64,000 nucleotides of DNA from Streptomyces uncialis (GTDB lineage Bacteria > Actinomycetota > Actinomycetes > Streptomycetales > Streptomycetaceae): assembly GCF_036250755.1 (NCBI RefSeq), contig NZ_CP109583.1, positions 3,348,001 through 3,412,000 of the forward strand, read 5' to 3'. Of the stretch, positions 43,287 to 52,255 are shown piece after piece. The stretch's first letter is position 1; the number at the start of each line of letters is the position of its first letter. Position numbers and translations under genes: made by a program. Below the pieces are notes generated by a model. It worked only from the letters and a program-made list of their open reading frames with translations. It had not been told where the DNA came from and made no database searches.

Positions 43287-44288
43287 ATGAGCACCACGAC
43301 CGGACCGGCCGCGTCCGACGCGGCCAAGACGGCACCGGGGCCGGGCGGCAAGCCCGGCCCGCGGGGCCCGTCGACCACGCGCAAGGACGGCGGACGCGGC
43401 AAGCCGCGCCTGGGTGTGCAGAACCTCGCCGGCTGGCTGTTCTCCACCCCCTTCCTCGTCCTCTTCACGGTCTTCATGGCCTTCCCGATCCTCGCGACGC
43501 TCCTCATGAGCTTCACCGACTTCGGGCTGCGCAATGTGACCAACCCGCTGGACGCCGAGTTCATCGGCTTCGAGAACTACACGAAGCTCTTCAGCGACGA
43601 GAAGTTCCTCAAGTCCCTCTTCAACACGGGCTACTTCGTCGTCGTCGGTGTCCCGCTCACCATCGGGCTCGGCCTGCTGGTCGCCGTGCTCCTCAACAAC
43701 GGGATCGACCGGGCGCGCACCTTCTTCCGGGTCGGCTTCTACGCCCCCGTGGTCACCTCCATCGTGGCCGTCGCCGTGGTGTGGCGCTTCGTCCTCGACC
43801 CCGCCGACGGACTGGTCGCCGGGCTCGCCTCCGAGGTCGGGCTCACCGCTCCGGACTTCCTCGGTGACGAGAAGCTCGCGATGCCCTCACTGATCCTGAT
43901 GGCCGTGTGGCGGAACATGGGCACCGTCATGGTGCTGTTCATCGCCGGACTCCAGGCCATCCCCACCGAGGTGAGGGAAGCGGCGAAGCTGGACGGCGCC
44001 GGGCCCTGGCACGAGTTCCGCCGGATCACCCTCCCCCTGCTGCGGCCCACCATGCTGTACGCGACCGTGATCACCACGATCGGCTACCTCAACGTCTTCG
44101 AGGAACCCTTCGTGATGACCCAGGGCGGCCCCTCGGACAGCACGCTCACCGTCTCGCTGAACATGTACCGCGAGGGCTTCAACTTCTTCCACATGGGTTA
44201 TGCGAGCGCGATGGCGTACGTCCTCTTCGTAGTGATCATGGGCATCACCGTGCTCCAGCTCCGGCTGCTGAAGGACAACACCAAATGA
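43287..44288 (+). CDS. Sugar ABC importer permease (MalF/CebF type)
   Basis: This 333-residue permease has a disordered Gly/Pro/Lys-rich cytoplasmic N-terminus of about 45 residues, then six helices, the first being LFSTPFLVLFTVFMAFPILA. The ATPase-contact loop is EVREAAKLDGAGPWHEFRRI. It pairs with the permease encoded next. The ATG follows the binding-protein stop by 5 bases, and no separate strong ribosome site is seen, so coupling is likely. Confidence 0.93.
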   Translation: MSTTTGPAASDAAKTAPGPGGKPGPRGPSTTRKDGGRGKPRLGVQNLAGWLFSTPFLVLFTVFMAFPILATLLMSFTDFGLRNVTNPLDAEFIGFENYTKLFSDEKFLKSLFNTGYFVVVGVPLTIGLGLLVAVLLNNGIDRARTFFRVGFYAPVVTSIVAVAVVWRFVLDPADGLVAGLASEVGLTAPDFLGDEKLAMPSLILMAVWRNMGTVMVLFIAGLQAIPTEVREAAKLDGAGPWHEFRRITLPLLRPTMLYATVITTIGYLNVFEEPFVMTQGGPSDSTLTVSLNMYREGFNFFHMGYASAMAYVLFVVIMGITVLQLRLLKDNTK

Positions 44289-45202
44289 GCACCGCGACGC
44301 GTCCCCCCGCCGCTCCCCCACCGCCCGCCGCCCCCGGGCCCGGCGCCTCCAAGGCCGCGGGACCCTCCCGGGGGACCGGCTCCCGGCTGAAGAGGCCGCT
44401 GCTCTATCTGCTGGTCTCGCTGGGTCTGCTGATCATGGCGGCCCCCTTCCTGTGGATGGCGCTGTCCGCCTTCAAGACCGACCAGGACCTCACGGCGTCC
44501 CCGCCGGTGTGGCTGCCCACCGAGTGGACGCTCGGGAACTTCGAGCGGCTGCTCGACCGGCTGGACCTGCCGCGCTACTTCCTGAACTCCCTGCTGGTGG
44601 CGACCCTGGTCACCGTCTCCAACCTGGTCTTCTGCTCGATGCTCGGCTACGCGCTGGCCAAGCTGCACTTCGCGGGACGCAACAAGGTCTTCGGGCTGGT
44701 CCTCGGCGCGCTGATGGTGCCCGGCAATCTGATGCTGCTGCCGCTGTTCGTCCTCATGAGCAAGCTCCAGCTCATCGACACCTACGCCGCGCTCGTCCTG
44801 CCCTTCGCGGCGGGCGCCTTCGGGGTCTTCCTGATGCGGCAGTTCATGCAGTCGATCCCGGACGAGCTGCTCGAAGCGGCCCGGATGGACGGCGCCGGCG
44901 AGTGGTACATCTTCTGGCGGATCGTGATGCCGCTGGTGAAGCCCGCCCTCGCGACGCTGACGATCTTCACCTTCCTCGGGTCCTGGAACAACTTCGTGTG
45001 GCCGCTGATCGCCACCAACGACCCCGACAAGTACACCCTTCCGGTGGCACTGGCCACCTTCGCCACCGACCCCAACCAGTCGGCGGGCTCCAACGGCATG
45101 CTGATGGCCGGGTCCTTCCTGATCGTCCTGCCGGTGCTGCTCGTCTTCGCCGTACTGCAACGCCACTTCACCCAGGGCATCGCGACCGCGGGCATGAAGT
45201 AG
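44285..45202 (+). CDS. Sugar ABC importer permease (MalG/CebG type)
   Basis: This 305-residue second permease has a Pro/Ala-rich N-terminal tail of about 35 residues, six helices and the ATPase-contact loop IPDELLEAARMDGAGEWYIF. The C-terminal element MLMAGSFLIVLPVLLVFAVL, then QRHFTQGIATAGMK, is characteristic. Its ATG overlaps the previous stop codon by four bases (ATGA). Confidence 0.94.
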   Translation: MSTATRPPAAPPPPAAPGPGASKAAGPSRGTGSRLKRPLLYLLVSLGLLIMAAPFLWMALSAFKTDQDLTASPPVWLPTEWTLGNFERLLDRLDLPRYFLNSLLVATLVTVSNLVFCSMLGYALAKLHFAGRNKVFGLVLGALMVPGNLMLLPLFVLMSKLQLIDTYAALVLPFAAGAFGVFLMRQFMQSIPDELLEAARMDGAGEWYIFWRIVMPLVKPALATLTIFTFLGSWNNFVWPLIATNDPDKYTLPVALATFATDPNQSAGSNGMLMAGSFLIVLPVLLVFAVLQRHFTQGIATAGMK

Positions 45203-45289
45203 CCCACCGACCCTTCCCAGCCCCCCGCACACCGGGCTGACGCCCGCCGCCGGCCGGGCCCCGCCCGCTTCCATCAGAGAGACAGGACG

Positions 45290-46483
45290 ATGACGCACGC
45301 CCCGACACGGTTCCCCGAAGGCTTTCTCTGGGGGGCGTCCACCGCCGCCCACCAGATCGAAGGCAACAACGTGAACAGCGACTGGTGGCGCAAGGAGCAC
45401 AGCGGCACCTCCCACATCCAGGAGCCCAGCCTCGACGCCGCCGACAGCTACCACCGCTGGCGCGAGGACATGGACCTGCTCGCGGAACTCGGCTTCACCG
45501 ACTACCGCTTCAGCATCGAGTGGGCCCGGATCGAGCCCGCGCCCGGCCGCTTCTCGCACGCCGAGCTGGCCCACTACCGGCGCATGGTCGACGGAGCCAT
45601 CGAGCGCGGGCTGCGCCCGATGGTGACCCTGCACCACTTCACCGTCCCGCAGTGGTTCGAGGACCTGGGCGGCTTCACCGCCGACAGGGCCGTCGAGCTC
45701 TTCACCCGCTATGTCGAGGCCACCGCGCCCGTCATCGCCGAGGGTGTCGACCACGTCTGCACCATCAACGAGCCGAACATGATCGCCGTGATGGCCGGAG
45801 CGGCGAAGGCCGGGAACACCGGCTTCCCGCCGGCCGGGCTGCCGACCCCGGACGAGGAGACGACCGACGCGATCATCGCCGTCCATCACGCGGCCGTGAA
45901 GGCCGTGAAGGCCATCAACCCCGACATCAACGTCGGCTGGACCATTGCCAATCAGGTGTACCAGTCGCTGGTCGGCGCCGAGGAGGTCACCGCGGCCTAC
46001 CGGCACCCCCGCGAGGACGTCTTCATCGAGGCCGCCCGCGGTGACGACTGGATCGGCGTCCAGTCCTACACCCGCACCCGGATCGGGCTCGACGGCCCGC
46101 TCCCCGCGCCCGCGGACGTGGAGCGGACCCTGACTTCCTGGGAGTACTACCCCGCCGCCGTCGGGTACGCGCTGCGTCACACCGCGGCGGTCGTGGGCGA
46201 CGTACCCCTCATCGTCACCGAGAACGGGATCGCCACGGCCGACGACAGCCGACGGCTGGACTACATGAAGGGCGCGCTCGCGGAGGTCGAGGCCGGGCTG
46301 CGCGACGGGCTCGACATCCGTGGCTACCTCCACTGGAGCGCGCTCGACAACTACGAGTGGGGCTCCTTCAAGCCGACGTTCGGGCTGATCTCCTACGACC
46401 CGGTAACCTTCGAGCGGACCGCCAAGCCCTCCGCCGAGTGGCTCGGCGGGCTCGGACGCACCCGGGAGTTCCCCTCCGCGTAG
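45290..46483 (+). CDS. GH1-family beta-glycosidase (cytoplasmic)
   Basis: This 397-residue retaining glycosidase is probably a beta-glucosidase acting on imported oligosaccharides. Family hallmarks are the N-terminal FPEGFLWGASTAAHQIEGNN, the acid/base Glu 161 in TINEPN, the nucleophile Glu about 311 in IVTENG, and LHWSALDNYEWGSFKPTFGL near the end. It is 50-70 residues shorter than typical GH1 enzymes, with reduced loops between the two catalytic Glu residues, which could shape an unusual substrate pocket. There is no signal peptide. It lies 87 bases after the permease gene with no hairpin between, so it is in the operon. A strong hairpin follows it. Confidence 0.93.
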   Translation: MTHAPTRFPEGFLWGASTAAHQIEGNNVNSDWWRKEHSGTSHIQEPSLDAADSYHRWREDMDLLAELGFTDYRFSIEWARIEPAPGRFSHAELAHYRRMVDGAIERGLRPMVTLHHFTVPQWFEDLGGFTADRAVELFTRYVEATAPVIAEGVDHVCTINEPNMIAVMAGAAKAGNTGFPPAGLPTPDEETTDAIIAVHHAAVKAVKAINPDINVGWTIANQVYQSLVGAEEVTAAYRHPREDVFIEAARGDDWIGVQSYTRTRIGLDGPLPAPADVERTLTSWEYYPAAVGYALRHTAAVVGDVPLIVTENGIATADDSRRLDYMKGALAEVEAGLRDGLDIRGYLHWSALDNYEWGSFKPTFGLISYDPVTFERTAKPSAEWLGGLGRTREFPSA

Positions 46484-46607
46484 TCCCGCGAGGGTCTGCG
46501 GGACCCGGGGGCCTTCGCCGCCGGGTGCGGGCGGGACCGCCGCCGCACCCGGGGCGCCGACAGCCCCCGTACCGGCAGGCCCCCGGACATCCGTCGCCCG
46601 CCCGCAC

Positions 46608-46638
46608 GGCTCCCCGCACCTCCGAGGTGCGGGGAGCC
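46608..46638 (+). terminator. Hairpin after the GH1 gene
   Basis: A perfect 13-bp stem (46608-46620 with 46626-46638) and a 5-base loop lie 125 bases after the GH1 stop codon. The stretch around it (46550-46740) contains three diverged copies of a unit of about 50-90 bases with CCGTACCGxC and CCCCCGGACA. It probably ends the sugar operon or reduces read-through into the exported enzyme gene. Confidence 0.75.
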
Positions 46639-46846
46639 TGCCGTACCGGCGTCCCCCCGGGCACCTCTCGCCCGCCCGAGCCCCACCCCGCGCCCCCGAA
46701 GCAGGGGTGACCCCCGTACCGACCGGCCCCCGGACACCCGCCGGTGGAACCGGTGGTGACGGGCCGTCGGAGGCGCGGCGGGGGCGTAGGCGCTTCAGAA
46801 GTTCGTATCCACGCCGCCACCACCTGACCTCAGGAGCTGGAATCGT

Positions 46847-48283
46847 ATGGACCGCATTTCGATGGATCGTCGCTCGTTCCTCACCGCTGCCGGAGGCGGG
46901 GCCGCCGCCCTGACCCTGGCCGGCGCCCCGGCCGCGCAGGCCGCCCCGCACCGTCTTCCGTCCCGTGTTCATACCTCTGATACACCGCTGCTCCGCACCT
47001 GGTTCCGCGATACGTTCCACTCGATCGAGGCCTTGACAACGGACTTCGGTCTGACGGCCGACAAGGCCGACATCAGCAAGCCCGGCCGCCCGGTGCCCTC
47101 CCGCCAGACCTCGCCCACCAACATCGGCTGCGGACTGTGGTCCACGGTCGCCGCCGCCGGACTCGGCGTGATCGGCCGGGGCGCGATGCACCGGAGCCTC
47201 GCCCGGACCGTCGCCGCCGTCGAGAAGCTGGAGCGGCACCGCGGCTTCTGGCTCAACTGGTACGACGCGTACGACGGTTCGACGCTCACCCGCTGGCCCG
47301 AGACCGGGGACCCCGTCCGCCCGTTCCTCTCCTCCGTCGACAACGCGTGGCTCGTCACCGGACTGCGGATCGCCGCCGACGCCGACCCCTCGCTGCGCCG
47401 CCGTGTCGCCAGGCTGCTCTCCACCGCCGACTGGTCGGCCTTCTACACGCCGTACGACGCGGCCGACCCGGCGAAGAACCCCGGCCAGCTGCGCGGCGGC
47501 ATCTGGACCGACACCGACGAGCCCACCCCGCACCACTACGGCGCCCTGAACACCGAGCCCCGGATGGCGAGCTATCTCGGTATCGCGGACGGCTCGCTGC
47601 CCTCGCAGCACTACTGGTGCATGTACCGGACGATGCTGCCGGAGTGGGAGCAGGAGCAGACCCCGAAGGGCGAGTACGTCACCGTCGACGGGGTCCGGGT
47701 GTGGAACGGCCACTACACCCACCGGGGCCGCAATCTCGTGCCCACCTGGGGCGGGTCGATGTTCGAGGCGCTGATGGTGCCGCTGTTCGTCCCGGAGTCG
47801 CAGTGGTCCCCCCGCGCCTGGGGCGTCACCCACGACCACTACGTACGCAGCCACATCGAGCACGGGCTGATCGAGGAGAAGTACGGGTACTGGGGCTTCT
47901 CCCCGGCCAACATCCCCGAGGGTGGTTACCGCGAGTACGGCGTGGACGCGATCGGGATGCAGACCGAGGGCTACCAGTCCCTCGGGGTCGTCACCCCGCA
48001 CGCCTCCTTCCTCGCGCTGCCGCAGGCGCGCGGCGAGGCGATCGGCAACCTCAAGGCGCTCGCCCGGGACTTCGGCGCGTACCACGAGGGCTACGGCTTC
48101 CGCGACACGGTGGACGTCCGGACCGGCCGGGTCAGCGACTTCGTCCTCGCCCTGGACCAGGGCATGATCGTCGCCGCGCTGGCGCAGGAACTGCGTCCCG
48201 GGCTGCTCCAGCGGCCCTTCCGGACCGGCGGCTTCGCCTCACGGGTGCGTCCGCTGCTGGCGCGGGAACGCTTCAGCATCTGA
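46847..48283 (+). CDS. Tat-exported DUF3131/GH144-like protein, probable glycoside hydrolase
   Basis: This 478-residue protein starts with a Tat signal (MDRRSFLTAAGGGAAALTLA, from the second Met) and a likely cleavage after QAA. The mature protein resembles the (alpha/alpha)6-barrel proteins of the DUF3131 and GH144/glucoamylase-like group, with WLVTGLRIAADADPSLRRRV, GGSMFEALMVPLFVP, and near the C-terminus YGYWGFSPANIPEGGYREYG followed by GVVTPHASFLALPQ. Acidic candidates such as the Glu in NTEPRMAS and IPEGGYREYG cannot be assigned as catalytic from sequence alone. Following a sugar importer and GH1 gene, it is likely to release oligosaccharides outside the cell for uptake. The ATG has AGGAG ten bases upstream. 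Confidence 0.78.
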   Translation: MDRISMDRRSFLTAAGGGAAALTLAGAPAAQAAPHRLPSRVHTSDTPLLRTWFRDTFHSIEALTTDFGLTADKADISKPGRPVPSRQTSPTNIGCGLWSTVAAAGLGVIGRGAMHRSLARTVAAVEKLERHRGFWLNWYDAYDGSTLTRWPETGDPVRPFLSSVDNAWLVTGLRIAADADPSLRRRVARLLSTADWSAFYTPYDAADPAKNPGQLRGGIWTDTDEPTPHHYGALNTEPRMASYLGIADGSLPSQHYWCMYRTMLPEWEQEQTPKGEYVTVDGVRVWNGHYTHRGRNLVPTWGGSMFEALMVPLFVPESQWSPRAWGVTHDHYVRSHIEHGLIEEKYGYWGFSPANIPEGGYREYGVDAIGMQTEGYQSLGVVTPHASFLALPQARGEAIGNLKALARDFGAYHEGYGFRDTVDVRTGRVSDFVLALDQGMIVAALAQELRPGLLQRPFRTGGFASRVRPLLARERFSI

Positions 48284-48417
48284 CCCTACGGGCTGGGGGC
48301 CGGGCTGGAGGCTGGGGCCGAGGCCAGGGGACGGAGTCAGGGCCAGGGCCGGGGCGGCGGCCCCCGCCCGAGCCGTGAACCTGACGGCGCGGTGACTGTG
48401 CCCATGGCCGTGGCCGG

Positions 48418-48471
48418 GGCCGTGGCCGGAGCCGGGGCCGTGGCCGGAGCCGGGGCCGTGGCCGGAGCCGG
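48418..48471. repeat. 18-bp tandem repeat, three copies
   Basis: Three identical copies of GGCCGTGGCCGGAGCCGG follow each other exactly, preceded by a 12-base partial copy (48406-48417) and followed by a partial one. They lie in the gap between two convergent genes (48284-48528). Flanking phrases GTGAACCTGACGG (48376) and GTGAACCTCACGG (48476) are also a direct pair. A short frame reading AVAGAG repeats here is a by-product. Confidence 0.9.
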
Positions 48472-48528
48472 GGCCGTGAACCTCACGGTGACCGTGCCCG
48501 TAGGCCGTGCCCGTAGGCCGTATCGACG

Positions 48529-48912
48529 TCAGTCCCGGCCGTCCTCCACATGGACCGCGTGGAGGGCGGCACCGTCGAGACCCCGCTTGGTGCGCCCGTA
48601 CAGACCTATGGCCAGCTCCGTGGGCTCGGGGTCGGGCACCTCGTCGGGGAAGACGTACGTGAGGACGTCCGGGTGATGCCCCGTGACCACCCAGCCCTCG
48701 GCGGCGTCCGGCGCTATCACCCCGAAGTCACCGGCGACGGAACCCGCGGCCACGGGACCGAACCGGCTCAGCACCTCGACGGCGCCGGCCGTCGGATCAC
48801 CGGTCGGGTCCGGCAGCACCACACACGTGCCGTGCTCGAACAGCACCCAGGTCTTGCGGGGGTCGGCGAGGAGCCGCCGCCAGACGTCGATCAGCGTCTC
48901 GGTGGTCGTCAT
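48529..48912 (-). CDS. Conserved hypothetical protein of Streptomyces type
   Basis: This protein of about 127 residues begins MTTTETLIDVWRRLLADPRK and continues KTWVLFEHGTCVVLPDPTGD, followed by alternating short strands (GWVVTGHHPDVLTYVFPDEV) and an end rich in acidic and small residues. It is soluble, without signal or membrane segments or recognisable catalytic motif. The start is uncertain between the ATG at 48912 and upstream in-frame codons at 48924 and 48942, none with a strong ribosome site. I do not recognise a family function. It is divergent from the TPM-domain gene and convergent with the exported glycosidase-like gene. Confidence 0.7.
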   Translation of the reverse strand: MTTTETLIDVWRRLLADPRKTWVLFEHGTCVVLPDPTGDPTAGAVEVLSRFGPVAAGSVAGDFGVIAPDAAEGWVVTGHHPDVLTYVFPDEVPDPEPTELAIGLYGRTKRGLDGAALHAVHVEDGRD

Positions 48913-49033
48913 GACGGCAAGCATGCCCGACCCCACTGACAACGCGGCCGGAACGGCGGCGCCTCCGCTGACAGCGCCCCGGGAACGGGACCACCTCCGG
49001 AGCGATCCGGTCGCGGTGGGGCATATCCGGCCA

Positions 49034-49039
49034 TACGCT
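49034..49039 (+). promoter_or_regulatory. Possible -10 element of the TPM-domain gene (leaderless)
   Basis: TACGCT lies 7 bases before the GTG at 49047, which has no ribosome site. This is the same hexamer and spacing as before the S9 peptidase gene at 9198 and supports a leaderless start. Confidence 0.4.
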
Positions 49040-49046
49040 CCCCCAT

Positions 49047-51206
49047 GTGACGCCGACCCGGGGCTCGGCCCCGTCGCATCCCGTCCGCCGGGAAGGTCAC
49101 CGGGCGCACCTGGTGACCCCCCGGCCCGTCATGGCGCCCCTGCTCAGGGCGGTGGCGGTGCTCGGCGCGCTGTGCGGGCTGCTGCTGGTGACCGCCGCGT
49201 CCGCCCGGGCGGACGAACCCGTACCGCTCTCCCGCACCGGACAGATCACCGACAAGGTCGGCGCCCTCGGCGACCGCACCGGCGAGGTGGCCGACGCGCT
49301 GGCCCGGCTCGACCGCTACCAGGGCATCCAGCTCTACGTGGTGTACGTACGGGACTTCTCCGGGCGTTCCCCGCAGGGCTGGGCCGACGCGACCGCGCAA
49401 CGCGGCGGGCTGGGCCTGGACGACGTACTGCTGGCGGTCGCCACCCACGACCGGCAGTACGCGTACTCGGTGGACCAGGACGTACGTCTCACCGACGCGC
49501 AGCTCACCCGGGTGGCCCGCACCGCGGTCGAACCGGCGCTGCGCGAGAACGACTGGGCGGGCGCGGCCGTCGGCGCGGCGAACGGCATGGACGCGGTGCT
49601 CGCCGGACAGCCGGTGCCCACCCAGTCCCTCACCCCCGGCGACCCCGACCCCGGCGGGAGCGGGGAGCGGCAGATCGCCACCGGTGACCTGGTCCTGCCG
49701 GTGGTCGCGGTGGGCGGCGCGTGCGCGCTGGCCGCGTACGCCGTGATCCGCCGGGGCCGCCGCAGCGGCGGCCCGAAGAGCGGCGGGCGGGTCGAGAGCG
49801 CGGCGGGCGGGCCGGGGCCGCTGCCGCTGCCCGAGCTGGACGGGCGGGCCCGCCGACTGCTGGTGGAGACGGACGACGCGGTGCGCACCAGCGCCGAGGA
49901 GCTGGGGTTCGCGACGGCGCAGTTCGGCGAGGAGGCCGCCCGTCCGTTCGAGGAGGCGCTGGCGTACGCGCGGGCGGAGCTGACGGCGGCGTTCCGGCTC
50001 CGTCAGCAGCTCGACGACGCGTTCCCGGAGGACGACGCCGCCAAGCGCCGCATGCTGGACGAGATCGTCGCCCGGTGCACGGAGGCCGACCGGCGGCTGG
50101 ACGCCGAGTCGGACGCCTTCGACCGGCTGCGTGCCCTGGAGCGGACCGCGCCCGAGGCGCTGGACCACGCGACCTCGGTGTACGAGCGGGTCAGCGGTCG
50201 CACGGAGGCCGCGCGCGGCACCCTGGACGCGCTCACCGCCCGGTACGCCCCCGGGGCCTCGACGCCGGTCGCGGGCCATGTGGAGCAGGCCAAGGACCGG
50301 CTGGTGTTCGCGGGGACGAGCCTGACGGCGGCCCGGGAGGCGGTGGCCGCCGGGGACAACGGCCGGGCGGCCGTCCAGCTCAGGGCGGCCGAGGGTGCCG
50401 TCGACCAGGCGGGGACGTTCGTGACGGCGGTGGAACGGCTGGCCGGTGAACTCGACGCGGCGGACCGCGCGGTGCCCGCCGCCCTGACGGAGACGACGAC
50501 GGACCTCGCGGACGCGCGCGGCATGCTCGACGGCACGGTCGCGGGGGTGTCGACGGCGGAGCTGCACGGCCGGATCGCCCGGGCGGAGGCGGTCCTGCGT
50601 GATGTGACGGCGGAACGCGCGGCGGGCCCGTACGACCCCATCGACGCGCTGCGCAGGCTGGAGGAGGCCGACGCGGCGTTGGACGAGGCGCTGGCGGGGG
50701 CGCGGGAGCGGGAGGCCGCCGACCACCGCGCGCGGTCGCTGCTCGACCAGGCGCTGCTGACCGCGCGCAGCGCGGTGGGCGCCGCCGCGGACTTCGTCAG
50801 CACGCACCGCGGCGGGGTCGGCTCCGGCGCGCGGACCCGGCTCGCGGAGGCGCAGCGGCATCTGTCGCTCGCCCAGGGCGCGCCGGGCGCCGCCCCCGCC
50901 CCGGCCGACGCGCTCGGGCACGCCCAGCGGGCCGACGCCCTTGCCCGGGAGGCCCGGTCGCTCGCCGAACAGGACGTCAGGGCGTACGGGAACCCGTACG
51001 ACGGGCGTTCCGGCGGCGGGGGCGGCGGGGCGGTCGGCGCGATGCTCGGCGGCATCATCCTCGGCGGGATGCTCGGCGGATCCGGGCGCCCGGGCGGCGG
51101 CCGGGGCGGGTTCGGGGGCTTCGGGGGACTCGGCGGGGGACCCGGACCCGGCAGCTTCGGCGGCGGCTCGACCCGGGGCCGCAGGAGCGGGGGCGGACGG
51201 TTCTGA
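49047..51206 (+). CDS. TPM-domain membrane protein with long helical region and Gly-rich tail
   Basis: This 719-residue protein has an exported N-terminus (hydrophobic segment about 31-52, ending SARA), a TPM domain of the YgcG/PsbTPM type (about 63-185, TGQITDKVGALGDRTGEVAD, LYVVYVRDFSG and YAYSVDQDVRL), and a transmembrane helix near 213-231. A long, mainly alpha-helical cytoplasmic region follows (about 250-650, rich in Ala, Glu and Arg with many DAxxRLxE patterns). The tail GGGGGGAVGAMLGGIILGGM, then FGGFGGLGGGPGPGSFGGGS, ends basic and Gly-rich like YgcG proteins. It lies 77 bases before a PspA gene. The start is uncertain: GTG at 49047 (leaderless) or later codons at 49113 and 49131. 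Confidence 0.83.
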   Translation: MTPTRGSAPSHPVRREGHRAHLVTPRPVMAPLLRAVAVLGALCGLLLVTAASARADEPVPLSRTGQITDKVGALGDRTGEVADALARLDRYQGIQLYVVYVRDFSGRSPQGWADATAQRGGLGLDDVLLAVATHDRQYAYSVDQDVRLTDAQLTRVARTAVEPALRENDWAGAAVGAANGMDAVLAGQPVPTQSLTPGDPDPGGSGERQIATGDLVLPVVAVGGACALAAYAVIRRGRRSGGPKSGGRVESAAGGPGPLPLPELDGRARRLLVETDDAVRTSAEELGFATAQFGEEAARPFEEALAYARAELTAAFRLRQQLDDAFPEDDAAKRRMLDEIVARCTEADRRLDAESDAFDRLRALERTAPEALDHATSVYERVSGRTEAARGTLDALTARYAPGASTPVAGHVEQAKDRLVFAGTSLTAAREAVAAGDNGRAAVQLRAAEGAVDQAGTFVTAVERLAGELDAADRAVPAALTETTTDLADARGMLDGTVAGVSTAELHGRIARAEAVLRDVTAERAAGPYDPIDALRRLEEADAALDEALAGAREREAADHRARSLLDQALLTARSAVGAAADFVSTHRGGVGSGARTRLAEAQRHLSLAQGAPGAAPAPADALGHAQRADALAREARSLAEQDVRAYGNPYDGRSGGGGGGAVGAMLGGIILGGMLGGSGRPGGGRGGFGGFGGLGGGPGPGSFGGGSTRGRRSGGGRF

Positions 51207-51283
51207 CGACACCCGCACCCCGGCCCGCCCCATCCGCTTCCCCTTGGCCCCCACCCACCGGACACCTCACCGGAAGGATCCCG

Positions 51284-52000
51284 ATGACCAGCAAGCAGAC
51301 CGTGCTCGGCCGAGTCACCCAGCTCGCGAAGGCGAACATCCACGCCCTTCTCGACCAGGCCGAGGACCCGCAGAAGATGATCGACCAGCTCATCCGCGAC
51401 TACACCGCCAACATCCGCGAGGCCGAGGAGGCCGTCTCGGTGACGATCGGGAATCTGCGGATGCTGGAGCAGGACCACCAGGAGGACGTGGTCGCGGCCG
51501 AGGAGTGGGGCGGCAAGGCGCTCGCGGCCAGCCGCAAGGCGGACGAACTGCGCGGCGCGGGCGACACGGCCGAGGCGGACACCTTCGACAATCTGGCGAA
51601 GGTCGCCCTGCAACGGCAGTTGGCCGCGGAGCGGGAGGCGAAGGACGCGGAGCCGGTGATCGCCGGGCAGAGCGAGGTCGTCGCACAGCTCAGATCGGGG
51701 CTGGACCGGATGCGGGAGAAGCTGGGCGAGCTCCAGTCACGGCGCGATCAGCTGGTGGCCCGCGCGAAGACGGCGCAGGCGCAGAACAAGATGATGGACG
51801 CGGCCGGGAGCATCGATGTCCTCGACCCGGCGAGCGAACTGGGCCGCTTCGAGGAGAAGGTGCGCCGCGAGGAGGCCAGGGCGCTCGGCCGTCAGGAGCT
51901 GGCCTCGTCGTCGCTGGACGCGCAGTTCGAACGGCTGGACGGGCTCGGGGACACGGCGGAGGTGGAGGCCCGCCTGGCCGCGCTCAAGTCCGGCACATGA
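51284..52000 (+). CDS. pspA: PspA/IM30-family protein
   Basis: This 238-residue coiled-coil protein belongs to the phage-shock PspA family, which polymerises on the inner face of stressed membranes. The family start is present (VLGRVTQLAKANIHALLDQA, then EDPQKMIDQLIRDYTANI), followed by two long helices with heptad character and an end at ARLAALKSGT. The ATG has GGAAGG upstream. It is in one orientation with the TPM-domain gene, and the pairing suggests a membrane-stress module in which the TPM protein spans the membrane and PspA works beneath it (inference). Confidence 0.93.
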   Translation: MTSKQTVLGRVTQLAKANIHALLDQAEDPQKMIDQLIRDYTANIREAEEAVSVTIGNLRMLEQDHQEDVVAAEEWGGKALAASRKADELRGAGDTAEADTFDNLAKVALQRQLAAEREAKDAEPVIAGQSEVVAQLRSGLDRMREKLGELQSRRDQLVARAKTAQAQNKMMDAAGSIDVLDPASELGRFEEKVRREEARALGRQELASSSLDAQFERLDGLGDTAEVEARLAALKSGT

Positions 52001-52255
52001 GCGCCCCGAGGTGCTGCGCGCAGGCTGGTCGTACGGACGCCGCGGTGAGCGGTGCCGGGTCCGGGGCGGGGCGGGACGGTTCGGCGCAGGCCGGTTCGGC
52101 GCTGGGCGGTGAGGCGCAAGGCGGTTCGGCGCTGGGCGGGGCGCCACTCACGTCACGGAGCCACGCGGCACGGGCTCACGCCGCACGAGCACACCGCTCA
52201 CCGCTCACGGCGAAGAACGCGAGGCGAAGAACGCAAGGCGATGAACACAAGGCGT

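Noticed and set aside
44198..48085. A 1295-codon open frame on the minus strand
   Set aside because: It runs antisense across the permease, GH1 and exported-enzyme genes, has no recognisable domain, and is explained by GC-rich codon use on the opposite strand.
48392..48676. A frame encoding AVAGAG repeats
   Set aside because: It is the translation of an 18-bp tandem repeat and overlaps the 3' end of a better supported minus-strand gene.
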